A stretch of DNA of 39,874 nt from Acidimicrobiia bacterium (GTDB lineage Bacteria > Actinomycetota > Acidimicrobiia > Spongiisociales > UBA5794). Positions 6,978 through 15,023 of the stretch are shown here, piece after piece. Within the stretch, counting starts at the first letter, position 1, and every line of letters starts with the position of its first letter. The notes under the pieces are model-generated. The model was given only the letters and a program-made list of their open reading frames with translations. It did not search any database and was not told where the DNA came from. The stretch is taken from assembly GCA_030066755.1 (NCBI GenBank), contig JASJAX010000002.1, positions 1 to 39,874 of the forward strand, in the 5' to 3' direction. A program made the translations under genes and the position numbers.

Positions 6978-9900
6978 AGTACCTCCATTGGGACGCTGTC
7001 GGTGTATGCGAAGTCAGTGATGCAGACCGCACCCCAAAGCCCGTCCCCACGGAATGGGGCGACGACAGTCGAGGAGGTTGATGGTTCCACGAACGCAAAC
7101 GCGAGTTCGCGCACGCTCTGCGTGACCATGCCGTCGTCATCCGGGCTGAACCCGGGAGCGAGCATGTGTACTGCTACACCTGTGCCCACCTCCGCTTCGT
7201 TCGCTATCGACACTTCCACGACGTCCCCGACCACAATCGGGCGTTCTGTCTCAATGCGGCACTCCGTGCCGTCGAATGAGATCGTGGCGCTCGCCGTCGG
7301 CTCTGCCGCAGCAACCGAGGCCACCGTCTTGGAAGACTCCATTGACGTGCTGAGGTCCAGGCAATCAACTTTCCATTCGCCGGCGCTCACCAACACGGTG
7401 CTCAGTGTCGTTGAGCCTCCGCCTGAAGTGGTGACGGCGAAGTTGCCGAGGCCGATCGATTCATTTGGCCCAACGATCGAGAAGATCACTCGACCATTGC
7501 TCTCGTTGCGGGCATCGACTTGGAGCACGTCCTGGACAACCATGGCCATCGGGACGCCGTCGGCCCGGCATCCGTTGTCGTCGAAGGTGATCTCGACCAC
7601 CGCATCGGCGGGGGCCGGCGCGGTGATGCCGTCGCGTGGAAGGTCCGGAACGGTGACGTCACCCGCAACGACCGCCGCCTTGGCGTCCTCAATTGCCTCG
7701 ATCGTCGTCTCGGAGAGCCACCCACCGGTCTTCGCGTAGTCAACCCCTCCGTTGGTCAGGCCGAGAACCAAGTTCCCGCGTTCGCCAGCCAGGAATCGCT
7801 CGACGGCCAACTCGACCCCGCGGTCGTGGCGCTTGACCATCGAGGTGAGGATCCGTCCGGCGAGCTGGGCAGACACCGTGCGCGCCTGATCGGTGTCGAC
7901 GCCGATCGCCCACAGAGGCCGCGTGCCCGTCGTGCGATTCGCGATTACTTCGAAGACGGCGTCTCCTGCGGGTCCAATAGCGTGGTAGATCACGTCGGCC
8001 CCCTGGTCGACCAGCTGTTCGGCCCGCTCGCCGGCGAACCCTGCGGAGCCCCAGACGACGTCGGGTCCTGCGAGACTCGTCGTCGAGAGGATCCGGATTC
8101 CCTCGTCGACACTCCAGACTCCCGCCTCGAATCCGGCTCGGAAACGATCGATGACGCCGGGTACACCTCCGACGAAGCCGACGATCCCGGACTGCGTTGC
8201 GTGGGCTGCGGCAACACCGACGAGGTACGAGCCTTGCTCGGCAGCAAACGTGACATGGGAGAGGTTCGGCGGACCGTCGGGGCGGGCGAAGCCGTCGAGC
8301 AGCACGAACTCGGTCTCGCCGAACTCTGTAGCGAAGGCCGCAATGCCGTCCGGGAGGAACAAGTCCACGTCGATACCCAGGACCACCAGATCCGGTGCCG
8401 ACGCCATTGCATCGCGCAGCTCCTCCTCGACGTCGCTGAGCGAGAAGACGCTGTCGATCGTGATGTCGAAGTCGATCTCCGCTTGCTCTAAGCCGCTGAG
8501 CATCTGACTGGCGATCGGGTGGTAAGCGGGGGCGCCCTCGAAGAGCAGGACATGGGGAGGTTCGGGTCGGAGCGCCGTGATGAGGAAGCCGACTGCGATC
8601 ACCGCAAGGCTGCCGAGCGCGGCAACGAGCCCGACCAGCCGGCGTCGTTGCCTGCGTTCCGTGGCTGCGGACGTTGCCTGATCGCGGTCCCGGGCTACCA
8701 GCGACGCGTCCAGGAACTCGCGATCGAGCTCCGTGAACTCGATCGTGGCTACGTCCGCCCAGGCCTCGTAGTCATCGAGGCGGCGCCCGGTCCACAGATA
8801 GCCGGCGTCGCGCTCTGATGCGGCCCACTCGCTTGCGGCGGTGGCCAACGTCGCGTACCGCCGGAGGTCGTCTACCGCGTCGTCAATCCACCGTTGCAGC
8901 CGCGGCCACTCCGTCAGCAATGCCTCATGGGCGACCTCGACTGTGGGCTCGCCGGTCGCGAGATCCCGGTCGAGCGTCAGCAAGCGGTGAGCGGCGAACG
9001 CGTCGATCACTGTTTGGAGGTGCAGTGTGTCGATCTCGAGATCGAGCAGTTCGGCGGCCGTCGCTCGGCGTCGCCCCCAATCGCCGCCGTCGGCAATGGC
9101 GACGAGGCGCAAGAACAGCTGGCGCGAAGCGTATTGCACCTCCGCACTGAGCCCGTCGAACAGTTCCTCGGCTCGGTTCGTCAGCGACCCGGCGAGTCCA
9201 CCGAGGCGCTGGTAATCCGTCAGCGTCAGCACCCCACCCTCGGCCTCGTTATACAGATCGGTGAGGGCGTATTCGAAGAGCGGCAGGCTCCCCGGCCGCC
9301 CGAGCACATCCGAGATCAGGTTGCCGAGCAACGCCGGTTCGATGCTGGCACCGGCCTGCTCCGCAGGGCGCATCGCCGCTTCCTCGAGCTCATTGGGGAG
9401 CATCGGTACGACGTTGACGATGCCAGTGGCCATGGCCGCCCCGAAGTGGGGCGCCTCGAGCACATGGGTGTAGAAGTCGGCGCGGAGCGTGGCGACGACC
9501 ATGATGCGGGCCTTCGGATCAGCCACCGCGTTGGCGATGCCTTCGAGGAAACGATGGGCGACGTCCGGATCCGTGGTGAGGGTGAAAAGCTCCTCGAGCT
9601 GGTCGATCACAAGGAGCATCCGGCTCTCTTCGTCTGGGAGAACCCGCAGGACCGCCCGCAGCACCCCGGTCTCCGGGTCGGCGAGTTGGTCACCGAGGCT
9701 CGACGGCGCATCCAACGCGCTTCGGAGCAGCGCACTCTCGAGTTCTGCAAACGGATGCGACCCGGGGACCATGGATGCGATCAACCACCGGTCGCTCTCC
9801 GGCAGGCTCTGCTTGCGGATCGCTGGGACCAAACCGGCCCGCACGATGCTCGACTTCCCGGCACCGGATGCTCCAACCAGCGTGATGAGCCGCTCGCCTG

Positions 9901-10783
9901 CACCCAGACGATGGAGCAATCCCGCCACGACGTTGGATCGGCCGAAGAAACGGTCGGCGTCCTGCTCGCGGAACACCTGCAGACCGAGGAACGGGTTGCC
10001 CTGGTGCATGAACACGGCGGATTCGGACGGGGCCTGACCCATGTCGTGGAGCAAGACCTGCTCTTCCAGGCGACGCAGTTCCGGTGTCGGCTCAATCCCG
10101 AGTTCCTCGCCGAGGCGCTCCTCGAAACGGCGATACTCGCGCAACGCGTCGGCCTGTCGCCCCGACCGATACAGCGCCGTCATGAAGAGCCGGACCGGGC
10201 TTTCTCGCAGTGGGTGCTCGACGGTGAGCCTCTCGAGATCGGCGACCAACGCGGCGTCGACACCCGCGGACAACCTGGCCGCGTACAGCTCCTCGGTAGC
10301 GGCATCACGCAGCCCCTCGAGTCGTCGGATCTCGCTCTGAGCGAACTCCTCGTATCGAACGTCCTCGTACGCGTCGCCGCGCCACAGATCGAGCGCTGCC
10401 TCGAGCCTGATAGCTCGATCTGGATGTGTGGTACCGGCCTCCTGTGCCACGCCAACCAGGTCCTCGAATTGTCGTGCATCGATGCTGTCCGGCGGTACTT
10501 CGAGGGCGTATCCGTGGTCACGCGTGACGAGCAGGGTGTCGCCATCGGCGTTGCGATCCGGGTCGAGCGCAGCGCGGAGACGCGAGATCGTCACCCACAG
10601 CGCGTTCTCCTTGCCAACCGCACCTTCGCCCCACACGCCGTCGAGGAGGCGTTCCGTGGTGACCGCTCGACCGGGTCGCATCAGCAACATGGCCAGGACG
10701 GCGCGCTGCTTGCGTGGCCCGAGGTCGACTGGATCGCCATTGCGGGTGGCCTCCAACGGGCCGAGGACGCTGAATCTGAGCAT
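6965..10783 (-). CDS. Transmembrane SARP-STAND regulator with extracellular BMP-type sensor
   Basis: A 1272-residue fusion with these parts in order. Residues 1-95: winged-helix OmpR/SARP DNA-binding domain (R-K-Q-R-A-V-L-A-M-L-L; L-W-V-T-I-S-R-L-R). Residues 100-245: bacterial transcriptional activation (BTAD) helices. Residues 262-700: STAND/AAA NTPase with Walker A GASGAGKSS at 304-312 and Walker B LLVIDQLEELF near 390-400. Residues ~716-737: one hydrophobic helix preceded by an arginine-rich stop (RRQRRR). Residues ~743-1047: Bmp/PnrA-type solute-binding domain. Residues 1062-1150 and 1160-1270: two related beta-sandwich repeats, each with a Cys pair. By topology the regulator half is cytosolic and the sensor half is outside. 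Family knowledge: BMP domains bind nucleosides or similar small ligands; SARPs activate from direct repeats. The signal and targets are inference. Confidence 0.88.
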   Translation of the reverse strand: MLRFSVLGPLEATRNGDPVDLGPRKQRAVLAMLLMRPGRAVTTERLLDGVWGEGAVGKENALWVTISRLRAALDPDRNADGDTLLVTRDHGYALEVPPDSIDARQFEDLVGVAQEAGTTHPDRAIRLEAALDLWRGDAYEDVRYEEFAQSEIRRLEGLRDAATEELYAARLSAGVDAALVADLERLTVEHPLRESPVRLFMTALYRSGRQADALREYRRFEERLGEELGIEPTPELRRLEEQVLLHDMGQAPSESAVFMHQGNPFLGLQVFREQDADRFFGRSNVVAGLLHRLGAGERLITLVGASGAGKSSIVRAGLVPAIRKQSLPESDRWLIASMVPGSHPFAELESALLRSALDAPSSLGDQLADPETGVLRAVLRVLPDEESRMLLVIDQLEELFTLTTDPDVAHRFLEGIANAVADPKARIMVVATLRADFYTHVLEAPHFGAAMATGIVNVVPMLPNELEEAAMRPAEQAGASIEPALLGNLISDVLGRPGSLPLFEYALTDLYNEAEGGVLTLTDYQRLGGLAGSLTNRAEELFDGLSAEVQYASRQLFLRLVAIADGGDWGRRRATAAELLDLEIDTLHLQTVIDAFAAHRLLTLDRDLATGEPTVEVAHEALLTEWPRLQRWIDDAVDDLRRYATLATAASEWAASERDAGYLWTGRRLDDYEAWADVATIEFTELDREFLDASLVARDRDQATSAATERRQRRRLVGLVAALGSLAVIAVGFLITALRPEPPHVLLFEGAPAYHPIASQMLSGLEQAEIDFDITIDSVFSLSDVEEELRDAMASAPDLVVLGIDVDLFLPDGIAAFATEFGETEFVLLDGFARPDGPPNLSHVTFAAEQGSYLVGVAAAHATQSGIVGFVGGVPGVIDRFRAGFEAGVWSVDEGIRILSTTSLAGPDVVWGSAGFAGERAEQLVDQGADVIYHAIGPAGDAVFEVIANRTTGTRPLWAIGVDTDQARTVSAQLAGRILTSMVKRHDRGVELAVERFLAGERGNLVLGLTNGGVDYAKTGGWLSETTIEAIEDAKAAVVAGDVTVPDLPRDGITAPAPADAVVEITFDDNGCRADGVPMAMVVQDVLQVDARNESNGRVIFSIVGPNESIGLGNFAVTTSGGGSTTLSTVLVSAGEWKVDCLDLSTSMESSKTVASVAAAEPTASATISFDGTECRIETERPIVVGDVVEVSIANEAEVGTGVAVHMLAPGFSPDDDGMVTQSVRELAFAFVEPSTSSTVVAPFRGDGLWGAVCITDFAYTDSVPMEVLPAP

Positions 10784-10834
10784 GCGGTCTACCCCTACGA
10801 CGAGCGTACGCGTCAGTAGGGATTACGTCCCGGA

Positions 10835-10900
10835 GACCTTTCATCGACCTTTCAGACACCTTGGGAAGCCGGGAAAGCCGCCGTTTCGGGCTCTGAAAGG
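10835..10900. promoter_or_regulatory. SARP-like direct-repeat operator in divergent promoter
   Basis: On the minus strand TGAAAGG occurs at 10843-10837 and 10854-10848, exactly 11 bp apart, with a weaker third unit another 11 bp up. A TAATCC (10825-10820) follows 11 bp later as a -10 for the regulator gene, so the repeats cover its -35 region. On the plus strand TGAAAGG recurs at 10894-10900, with GGAAAGC 22 bp before it, facing the small-protein gene. 11/22-bp spacing near -35 is the hallmark of SARP operators. Confidence 0.6.
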
Positions 10901-10970
10901 GTCGTGGTCGATCGTTCCTGACAACAACGCAGCGCACCACACGCACTGCACCAGGAGGAGAGGAACCACT

Positions 10971-11309
10971 ATGTCGCAAGCAACAGCCAGCCGTTCAACA
11001 AGCGTGGCCAGCCGGTTCGCAGTCCAGCTCGCAATCGTCTTGGCGATTGTCTTCATCGTGGCGGCGGCCGGTCTCGTCGTCGGCTCAACCAGCACCGGGG
11101 AGGCTTCCGCCGACCGAGCCGGCATGTCCCAGTTGGCGCAGGACGCCTGGGCTGCACGCTACGAGGGCATCGCCGTGGGTCACGAGTCGTCGCTCACACG
11201 AGGACAGGCCGCCGCCGGAGCCCGATGGAAGGCCATCGCCAACGCTCACCAGCGGGGGCACCAGGCGTGGGCCGATCGGTGGGAAGGTCTCGCCGACACC
11301 TACGAGTAG
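10971..11309 (+). CDS. Small membrane-anchored protein with aromatic repeats
   Basis: A 112-residue protein I do not recognise. Residues 16-38 form one hydrophobic helix, and the remaining ~70 residues would lie outside. That part holds three similar short segments, DAWAARYEGIA (58-68), GARWKAIANAH and QAWADRWEGLADTYE (98-112), giving a W-A-x-R-(Y/W)-E-G-(I/L)-A theme. GGAGG lies ahead of the ATG. It is divergent from the SARP-STAND-BMP regulator and shares its repeat-containing promoter region, so it is the most likely regulatory target. A strong hairpin closes the unit, making it a monocistronic transcript. Confidence 0.72.
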   Translation: MSQATASRSTSVASRFAVQLAIVLAIVFIVAAAGLVVGSTSTGEASADRAGMSQLAQDAWAARYEGIAVGHESSLTRGQAAAGARWKAIANAHQRGHQAWADRWEGLADTYE

Positions 11310-11331
11310 GCCCAACGTTCTGGCGAGTATC

Positions 11332-11361
11332 CGTTTGAGCCCCCGGTCGGGGGCTCAAACG
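11332..11361. terminator. Strong bidirectional hairpin terminator
   Basis: Perfect 13-bp stem (CGTTTGAGCCCCC with its complement) and a GGTC loop, 22 bp after the small-protein stop and 55 bp before the convergent gene's stop. It is the strongest single hairpin in the window. Confidence 0.75.
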
Positions 11362-11416
11362 CGTCAGGGTGCGAAGTGGAGCACTTCCCGCCCGGGTCCG
11401 AACGGCATGTCGGTTG

Positions 11417-12025
11417 TCACTCCGCCCCGAATGCCTCGTCGAGGACCTTCTTCAGGCGGCGTTCGCCTTCGCCTCCGACGAACCACCACCAGCCAACGAT
11501 CAGTGCGGCCAACGTCAGGCTCACCAGCACGACGGTGTAGGCGACCCCCCACAGGGGATCGTGATCGCGCAACACCGGCAGGGCGAGGGCTGCTCCGAAC
11601 GCGTACGACGCAACGCCCACCGCGGTGTAGAGCAGCGTCATGAACCCGAACCACGTGAAGTCCGGTCCAAATCGTGCCGTCACGATCTTGCGCTCGTCGA
11701 GCGGGAAGAGATAGGTCGCTTCGAGGTCGGCCGCAACGAGCAGCTGGTCGCCGAGGTCGGCGTTGATCCTCCGTTCCAGCCGGGCAGCGTACTGGCGGGC
11801 GAAGATGAGGTACGAGGCGTCGAATGCCGTCTGCGCAGCACCGACGAGGGCAATCACCGGTACCAGCAGGAACGCCTCGGGCACCTCCCACCAGCCCACG
11901 AGCAACAGAGCCACGGTGACGGTGGTCGAGTACCGGACGTCGGAGAAGAAACGTTCGTGGTAGTAGCGGGTCATGCCCCGCATGCGGCCGAGTTGCTGTG
12001 CGGCGATGCGAGTCGAGTCGTTCAT
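11417..12025 (-). CDS. Integral membrane protein of unknown function
   Basis: A 202-residue protein with four hydrophobic stretches, two in the N-terminal half (the pair around V-T-V-A-L-L-L-V-G-W-W and F-L-L-V-P-V-I-A-L-V-G) and two near the C-terminus, ending in V-G-W-W-W-F-V-G-G and a basic tail. A soluble loop of ~60 residues lies between the pairs. I chose the ATG at 12025 rather than the longer open frame because a TAGATT hexamer ends 7 nt before it, giving a leaderless start like several neighbours. It is divergent from the E2 gene. No family was recognised. Confidence 0.7.
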   Translation of the reverse strand: MNDSTRIAAQQLGRMRGMTRYYHERFFSDVRYSTTVTVALLLVGWWEVPEAFLLVPVIALVGAAQTAFDASYLIFARQYAARLERRINADLGDQLLVAADLEATYLFPLDERKIVTARFGPDFTWFGFMTLLYTAVGVASYAFGAALALPVLRDHDPLWGVAYTVVLVSLTLAALIVGWWWFVGGEGERRLKKVLDEAFGAE

Positions 12026-12032
12026 CGATTCG

Positions 12033-12038
12033 AATCTA
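12033..12038 (-). promoter_or_regulatory. -10 hexamer TAGATT, leaderless start
   Basis: TAGATT on the minus strand ends 7 nt before the ATG at 12025, which places the predicted transcription start at or next to the start codon. Confidence 0.5.
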
Positions 12039-12149
12039 CTGCGTCGGAGCCCCTGCGAGATCGGGCGAGGAGCGAACCCCGCAGACGGTATGCAGCCGGT
12101 AGCGTGGTGCGAGCAGCACCGGCGACGACGAGCAGGAGGTGCCGGGTAC

Positions 12150-13319
12150 GTGGCCAAGGAGTTTGTGCTCCCCGACATCGGGGAAGGTCTCGTCGACGCG
12201 GAGATCGTGCAGTGGCATGTCGCCATCGGCGACGAGGTGGTCGAGGATCAGGTACTGGTCGAAGTCGAGACGGCCAAGGCCGTCGTTGAGCTCCCATCGC
12301 CGTACGCGGGCACCATCCTCCGCCTCGCTGCCACCGAGGGTGAAACGGTCGCAGTCGGCGACGCGTTGGTGGTGATCGGCGACCCGGGGGAGGTGCTGGC
12401 GGACACCCCGACAGGACCCGAGGCGGAATCGGAGACTGGGGTTCAGGAAGTCGTCGCGCCCCCGGACGCGGACGACCGCACCGTCAAAGCCATGCCCGTG
12501 GTTCGGCGGCTCGCTCGAGAGCACGGGATCGACCTGGCCGATGTCACGCCCTCCGGCCCGGGTGGCCGCATCACCCGGGAGGACGTTGAAGCCATGATCG
12601 ACTCGGCGCCGGCCCCGGCCGCCGCAACGTCGGTGACCTCCGATTCCGCCGATCAAGACCAGCGGGTGCCGATGGCTCGTGTGCGCCGGGCGGTTGCCGC
12701 ACACATGGCGAAGTCTTGGAGCGAGATTCCCCACGTCACGGTCTTCGACCGGGTGAATGGCACGCGACTGCTGGAGGCTCGCCGGGAACTCTCGAGCCAA
12801 CTCGATCGCAAGATCCCGCTGGAAGCGTTCGTCGTGAAGGCCGTGGTACCCGTGCTCAAGGAGTTCCCCGAGTTCAACGCCACACTCGATGGCGATGATC
12901 TGATCCTGCGCGCGGCCTGCAACGTCGCAGTTGCCGTCGACACGCCCGATGGTCTCATCGTCCCCGTGGTGCATCACGCCGACCAGCGTTCGATCGTTGA
13001 GCTCGCCGACCGGATCGAACACATGGCAACTGCCGTGCGCGACCGGACCGCAACTCCGGACGATCTCGCCGGGGGGACGTTCACCGTCTCGAACATCGGT
13101 GCGCTCGGCGGAGGATTCGGGACCCCGATCATTCCCCACGGAACGACGGCGATTCTGTCCATCGGCCGTGCCGTGGTGAGGCCGATTGTCGAGGCCGACG
13201 GCTCGATCGGCACGGCTCCGCTCTTCCCGTTGAGCCTCAGCTACGACCACCGCGTCATCGACGGCGGCCTCGGTCAGCGTTTCTTCGCCCGCCTCATGGA
13301 GGAGCTAGAGCAGGCGTAG
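12150..13319 (+). CDS. Dihydrolipoamide acyltransferase (E2) of a 2-oxoacid dehydrogenase complex
   Basis: E2 core enzyme (389 residues) that moves acyl groups from E1 to CoA. It has one lipoyl domain (residues 2-77, lipoyl lysine K43 in ETAKAVVE), an E3-binding domain near 112-148 (P-V-V-R-R-L-A-R-E-H-G-I-D-L), and the catalytic CAT domain with SYDHRVIDGG carrying H367 and D371. The GTG start has AGGAGGT 9 bases upstream. The pattern suits a branched-chain or pyruvate-type complex; substrate cannot be decided. No E1 or E3 gene adjoins it, so it acts with partners encoded elsewhere. Confidence 0.9.
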   Translation: MAKEFVLPDIGEGLVDAEIVQWHVAIGDEVVEDQVLVEVETAKAVVELPSPYAGTILRLAATEGETVAVGDALVVIGDPGEVLADTPTGPEAESETGVQEVVAPPDADDRTVKAMPVVRRLAREHGIDLADVTPSGPGGRITREDVEAMIDSAPAPAAATSVTSDSADQDQRVPMARVRRAVAAHMAKSWSEIPHVTVFDRVNGTRLLEARRELSSQLDRKIPLEAFVVKAVVPVLKEFPEFNATLDGDDLILRAACNVAVAVDTPDGLIVPVVHHADQRSIVELADRIEHMATAVRDRTATPDDLAGGTFTVSNIGALGGGFGTPIIPHGTTAILSIGRAVVRPIVEADGSIGTAPLFPLSLSYDHRVIDGGLGQRFFARLMEELEQA

Positions 13320-13340
13320 TTCTGCTGCCAGGAGGAGTGG

Positions 13341-13431
13341 GTCCCAGGTCTCAGGTCCCAGGTCTCAGGTCCCAGGTCTCAGGTCCCAGGTCTCAAGTCT
13401 CAAGTCTCAAGTCTCAAGTCCTGGGACCTGC
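13341..13431. repeat. Heptad tandem array 3 (GTCYCAG/GTCTCAA type)
   Basis: Thirteen units in strict 7-bp phase. The first eight alternate GTCCCAG and GTCTCAG, giving a 14-bp higher-order repeat; four GTCTCAA-type units follow; the last two are GTCCTGG and GACCTGC. It lies 21 bp after the E2 stop, between convergent genes. The alternation suggests recent duplication of a 14-bp dimer. Confidence 0.92.
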
Positions 13432-13491
13432 CGGCGAAGCCCCCTCAGGGTGCCTCCACAGTGACTTGGCTCGCATCGCCACCGGCTCGTG

Positions 13492-13512
13492 GAACGCGCT
13501 TCGAGCGCGTTC
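13492..13512. terminator. Triloop hairpin between heptad arrays
   Basis: Perfect 9-bp stem GAACGCGCT/AGCGCGTTC with a TCG loop, lying between two heptad arrays in the convergent E2/acyl-CoA dehydrogenase gap. No T-tract. Confidence 0.55.
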
Positions 13513-13527
13513 AGCGCGTGTTGTCGC

Positions 13528-13562
13528 GGTCTCGGTACTCAGTACTTGGTACTCAGTACTGG
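13528..13562. repeat. Heptad tandem array 4 (TCAGTAC type)
   Basis: Five units: GGTCTCG, GTACTCA, GTACTTG, GTACTCA, GTACTGG. The leading GGTCTCG is identical to that of array 1. It runs directly into a CCGGC-GAA-GCCGG hairpin. Confidence 0.85.
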
Positions 13563-13575
13563 CCGGCGAAGCCGG
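13563..13575. terminator. Triloop hairpin CCGGC-GAA-GCCGG
   Basis: Perfect 5-bp stem with a GAA loop, 3 bp beyond the stop of the minus-strand acyl-CoA dehydrogenase gene and joined to heptad array 4. Same array-plus-GAA-hairpin arrangement as at 1327-1374. Confidence 0.5.
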
Positions 13576-13578
13576 GCC

Positions 13579-14781
13579 CTACTGGAATCGGCGCAGCTCT
13601 CGGCGGGCTACCGAGCGGCGGTGGACTTCGTCGGGGCCGTCGGCGAGGCGGAGCGTTCTTGCCTGGGCCCAGAGCTCGGCAAGTGGGAAGTCCTGGGCGA
13701 CTCCGCCGCCGCCGTGCGCTTGGATGGCCCGGTCGAGGACGTTGAGCGCAACGTTCGGGGCGACGACCTTGATGGCCGAGATCTCGATCCGGGCTCCCTT
13801 GTTGCCGACCGTATCCATCAGCCACGCGGTCTTGAGCACCAGCAGGCGTGCCTGTTCGAGCTCGATTCGGCTGTCGGCGATCCATTCCTGGACGACTCCC
13901 TGTTCTGAGAGGGGACCGCCGAAGGCCACCCGTTCGTTCACCCGTTGACACATGAGATCGAACGCTCGCTCGGCCATGCCGAGAAGCCGCATGCAGTGGT
14001 GGATCCGGCCGGGACCGAGGCGCGCTTGTGCGATGGCGAAGCCGTCGCCCTCCTGGCCGAGGAGGTTGGTCACGGGGACTCGGACGTCGTCGAGCGTGAC
14101 CTCGGCGTGGCCGTGGGGTGCGTCGTCGTAGCCGAACACGAGAAGTGGGCGGACCACGGTGACGCCGGGAGCGTCCATCGGAACCAGGACTTGGGATTGT
14201 TGGCGGTACGTCGGGCCGTCCGGATCGGTCTTGCCCATGACGATCATGATCTTGCAGTTCGGGTGCATCGCTCCCGACGTCCACCACTTGCGGCCGTTGA
14301 TGACGTACTCGTCGCCAACCCGTTCGATGCTCGTCTCGATATTGCGTGCATCGGAAGACGCAACGTCGGGTTCGGTCATGCCGAACGCAGAGCGAATCTC
14401 GCCCTCCAGGAGGGGCTCGAGCCAGGTCGCCTTCTGCTCTTCGGTGCCGTAGTCGTGAAGGATCTCCATGTTCCCGGTGTCCGGGGCCGCGCAGTTCGTG
14501 GCCGTAGGCGCGAGGAACAGTGAGCGGCCCATGACCTCGGCGAGATGTGCATATTCGAGATTGGTCAGTCCGGCACCGTGCTCGGCGTCGGGGAGGAACA
14601 GGTTCCACAGGCCGCGCGACCTCGCCTCAGCCTTGAGCTCGTCCATGATGGGCGGCTCGCTCCACCGGTCGGCGGCGACCTGCTCGCGATAGACCGGCTC
14701 AGCGGCATAGATGTGCGAGTCCATGAAGGCCTCGAGCCGGGTCCGCAGCTCGATGACCTTGTCCGACACTGCAAAGTCCAT
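13579..14781 (-). CDS. Acyl-CoA dehydrogenase
   Basis: FAD-dependent acyl-CoA dehydrogenase, 400 residues, for alpha-beta oxidation of an acyl-CoA in beta-oxidation or related breakdown. Visible features are the F-G-M-T-E-P substrate/FAD loop near residue 133, W-W-T-S-G-A, a central beta domain, and the C-terminal A-H-G-G-G-G followed by DGPDEVH, where E385 sits in the position of the catalytic base loop. The sequence style is closest to the ACAD10/ACAD11-like long group; the substrate is unknown. The frame is open to 15108 through a heptad array, but GAGGAG 5 bp before 14781 fixes the start there. Confidence 0.92.
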   Translation of the reverse strand: MDFAVSDKVIELRTRLEAFMDSHIYAAEPVYREQVAADRWSEPPIMDELKAEARSRGLWNLFLPDAEHGAGLTNLEYAHLAEVMGRSLFLAPTATNCAAPDTGNMEILHDYGTEEQKATWLEPLLEGEIRSAFGMTEPDVASSDARNIETSIERVGDEYVINGRKWWTSGAMHPNCKIMIVMGKTDPDGPTYRQQSQVLVPMDAPGVTVVRPLLVFGYDDAPHGHAEVTLDDVRVPVTNLLGQEGDGFAIAQARLGPGRIHHCMRLLGMAERAFDLMCQRVNERVAFGGPLSEQGVVQEWIADSRIELEQARLLVLKTAWLMDTVGNKGARIEISAIKVVAPNVALNVLDRAIQAHGGGGVAQDFPLAELWAQARTLRLADGPDEVHRRSVARRELRRFQ

Positions 14782-14868
14782 GGCACTCCTCGTCTCGCCG
14801 ACCCGCTCGCGAGCGTAGCCGGGCACCAGGCTCCGAGGAGCCCGCCTCACGTCGACGCAGCCCATTGC

Positions 14869-14966
14869 GACTCGGGACCTGTGACCTGCGACTTGAGACC
14901 TGGGACCTGTGACGTGTGACTTGGGACTTGGGACTTGTGACCTGGGACCTGGGACTTGTGACCGAG
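14869..14966. repeat. Heptad tandem array 5 (GACYTGN type)
   Basis: Fourteen consecutive 7-bp units beginning GAC, nearly all GACCTG or GACTTG plus one variable base. It is the only array in a divergent (5'-5') gap. It is not a gene although two reading frames stay open through it. Confidence 0.93.
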
Positions 14967-15011
14967 ACACCTGTCGATCCCGCTTCGCTCGTCCCTCGCC
15001 CCGCAGTCTCC

Positions 15012-15017
15012 TAATCT
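15012..15017 (+). promoter_or_regulatory. -10 hexamer TAATCT, leaderless start
   Basis: TAATCT ends 6 nt before the ATG at 15024, and no Shine-Dalgarno sequence is present. Confidence 0.55.
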
Positions 15018-15023
15018 CGCCCG

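Noticed and set aside
8894-10819. A 641-codon open frame on the plus strand opposite the SARP-STAND-BMP gene
   Set aside because: It lies wholly antisense to a protein with clear domains and Walker motifs; high GC keeps the opposite frame open. Its translation has no recognisable domain and is rich in Arg, Glu and Gln as expected for a shadow.
13341-13431. CRISPR-like array
   Set aside because: Units are 7 bp with no unique spacers, and no cas gene is present.
14821-14850. Short inverted repeats CGCTCGCGAGCG and GGCTC/GAGCC before the acyl-CoA dehydrogenase
   Set aside because: Short self-complementary strings are frequent at this GC content; no spacing or -10 relation supports an operator.
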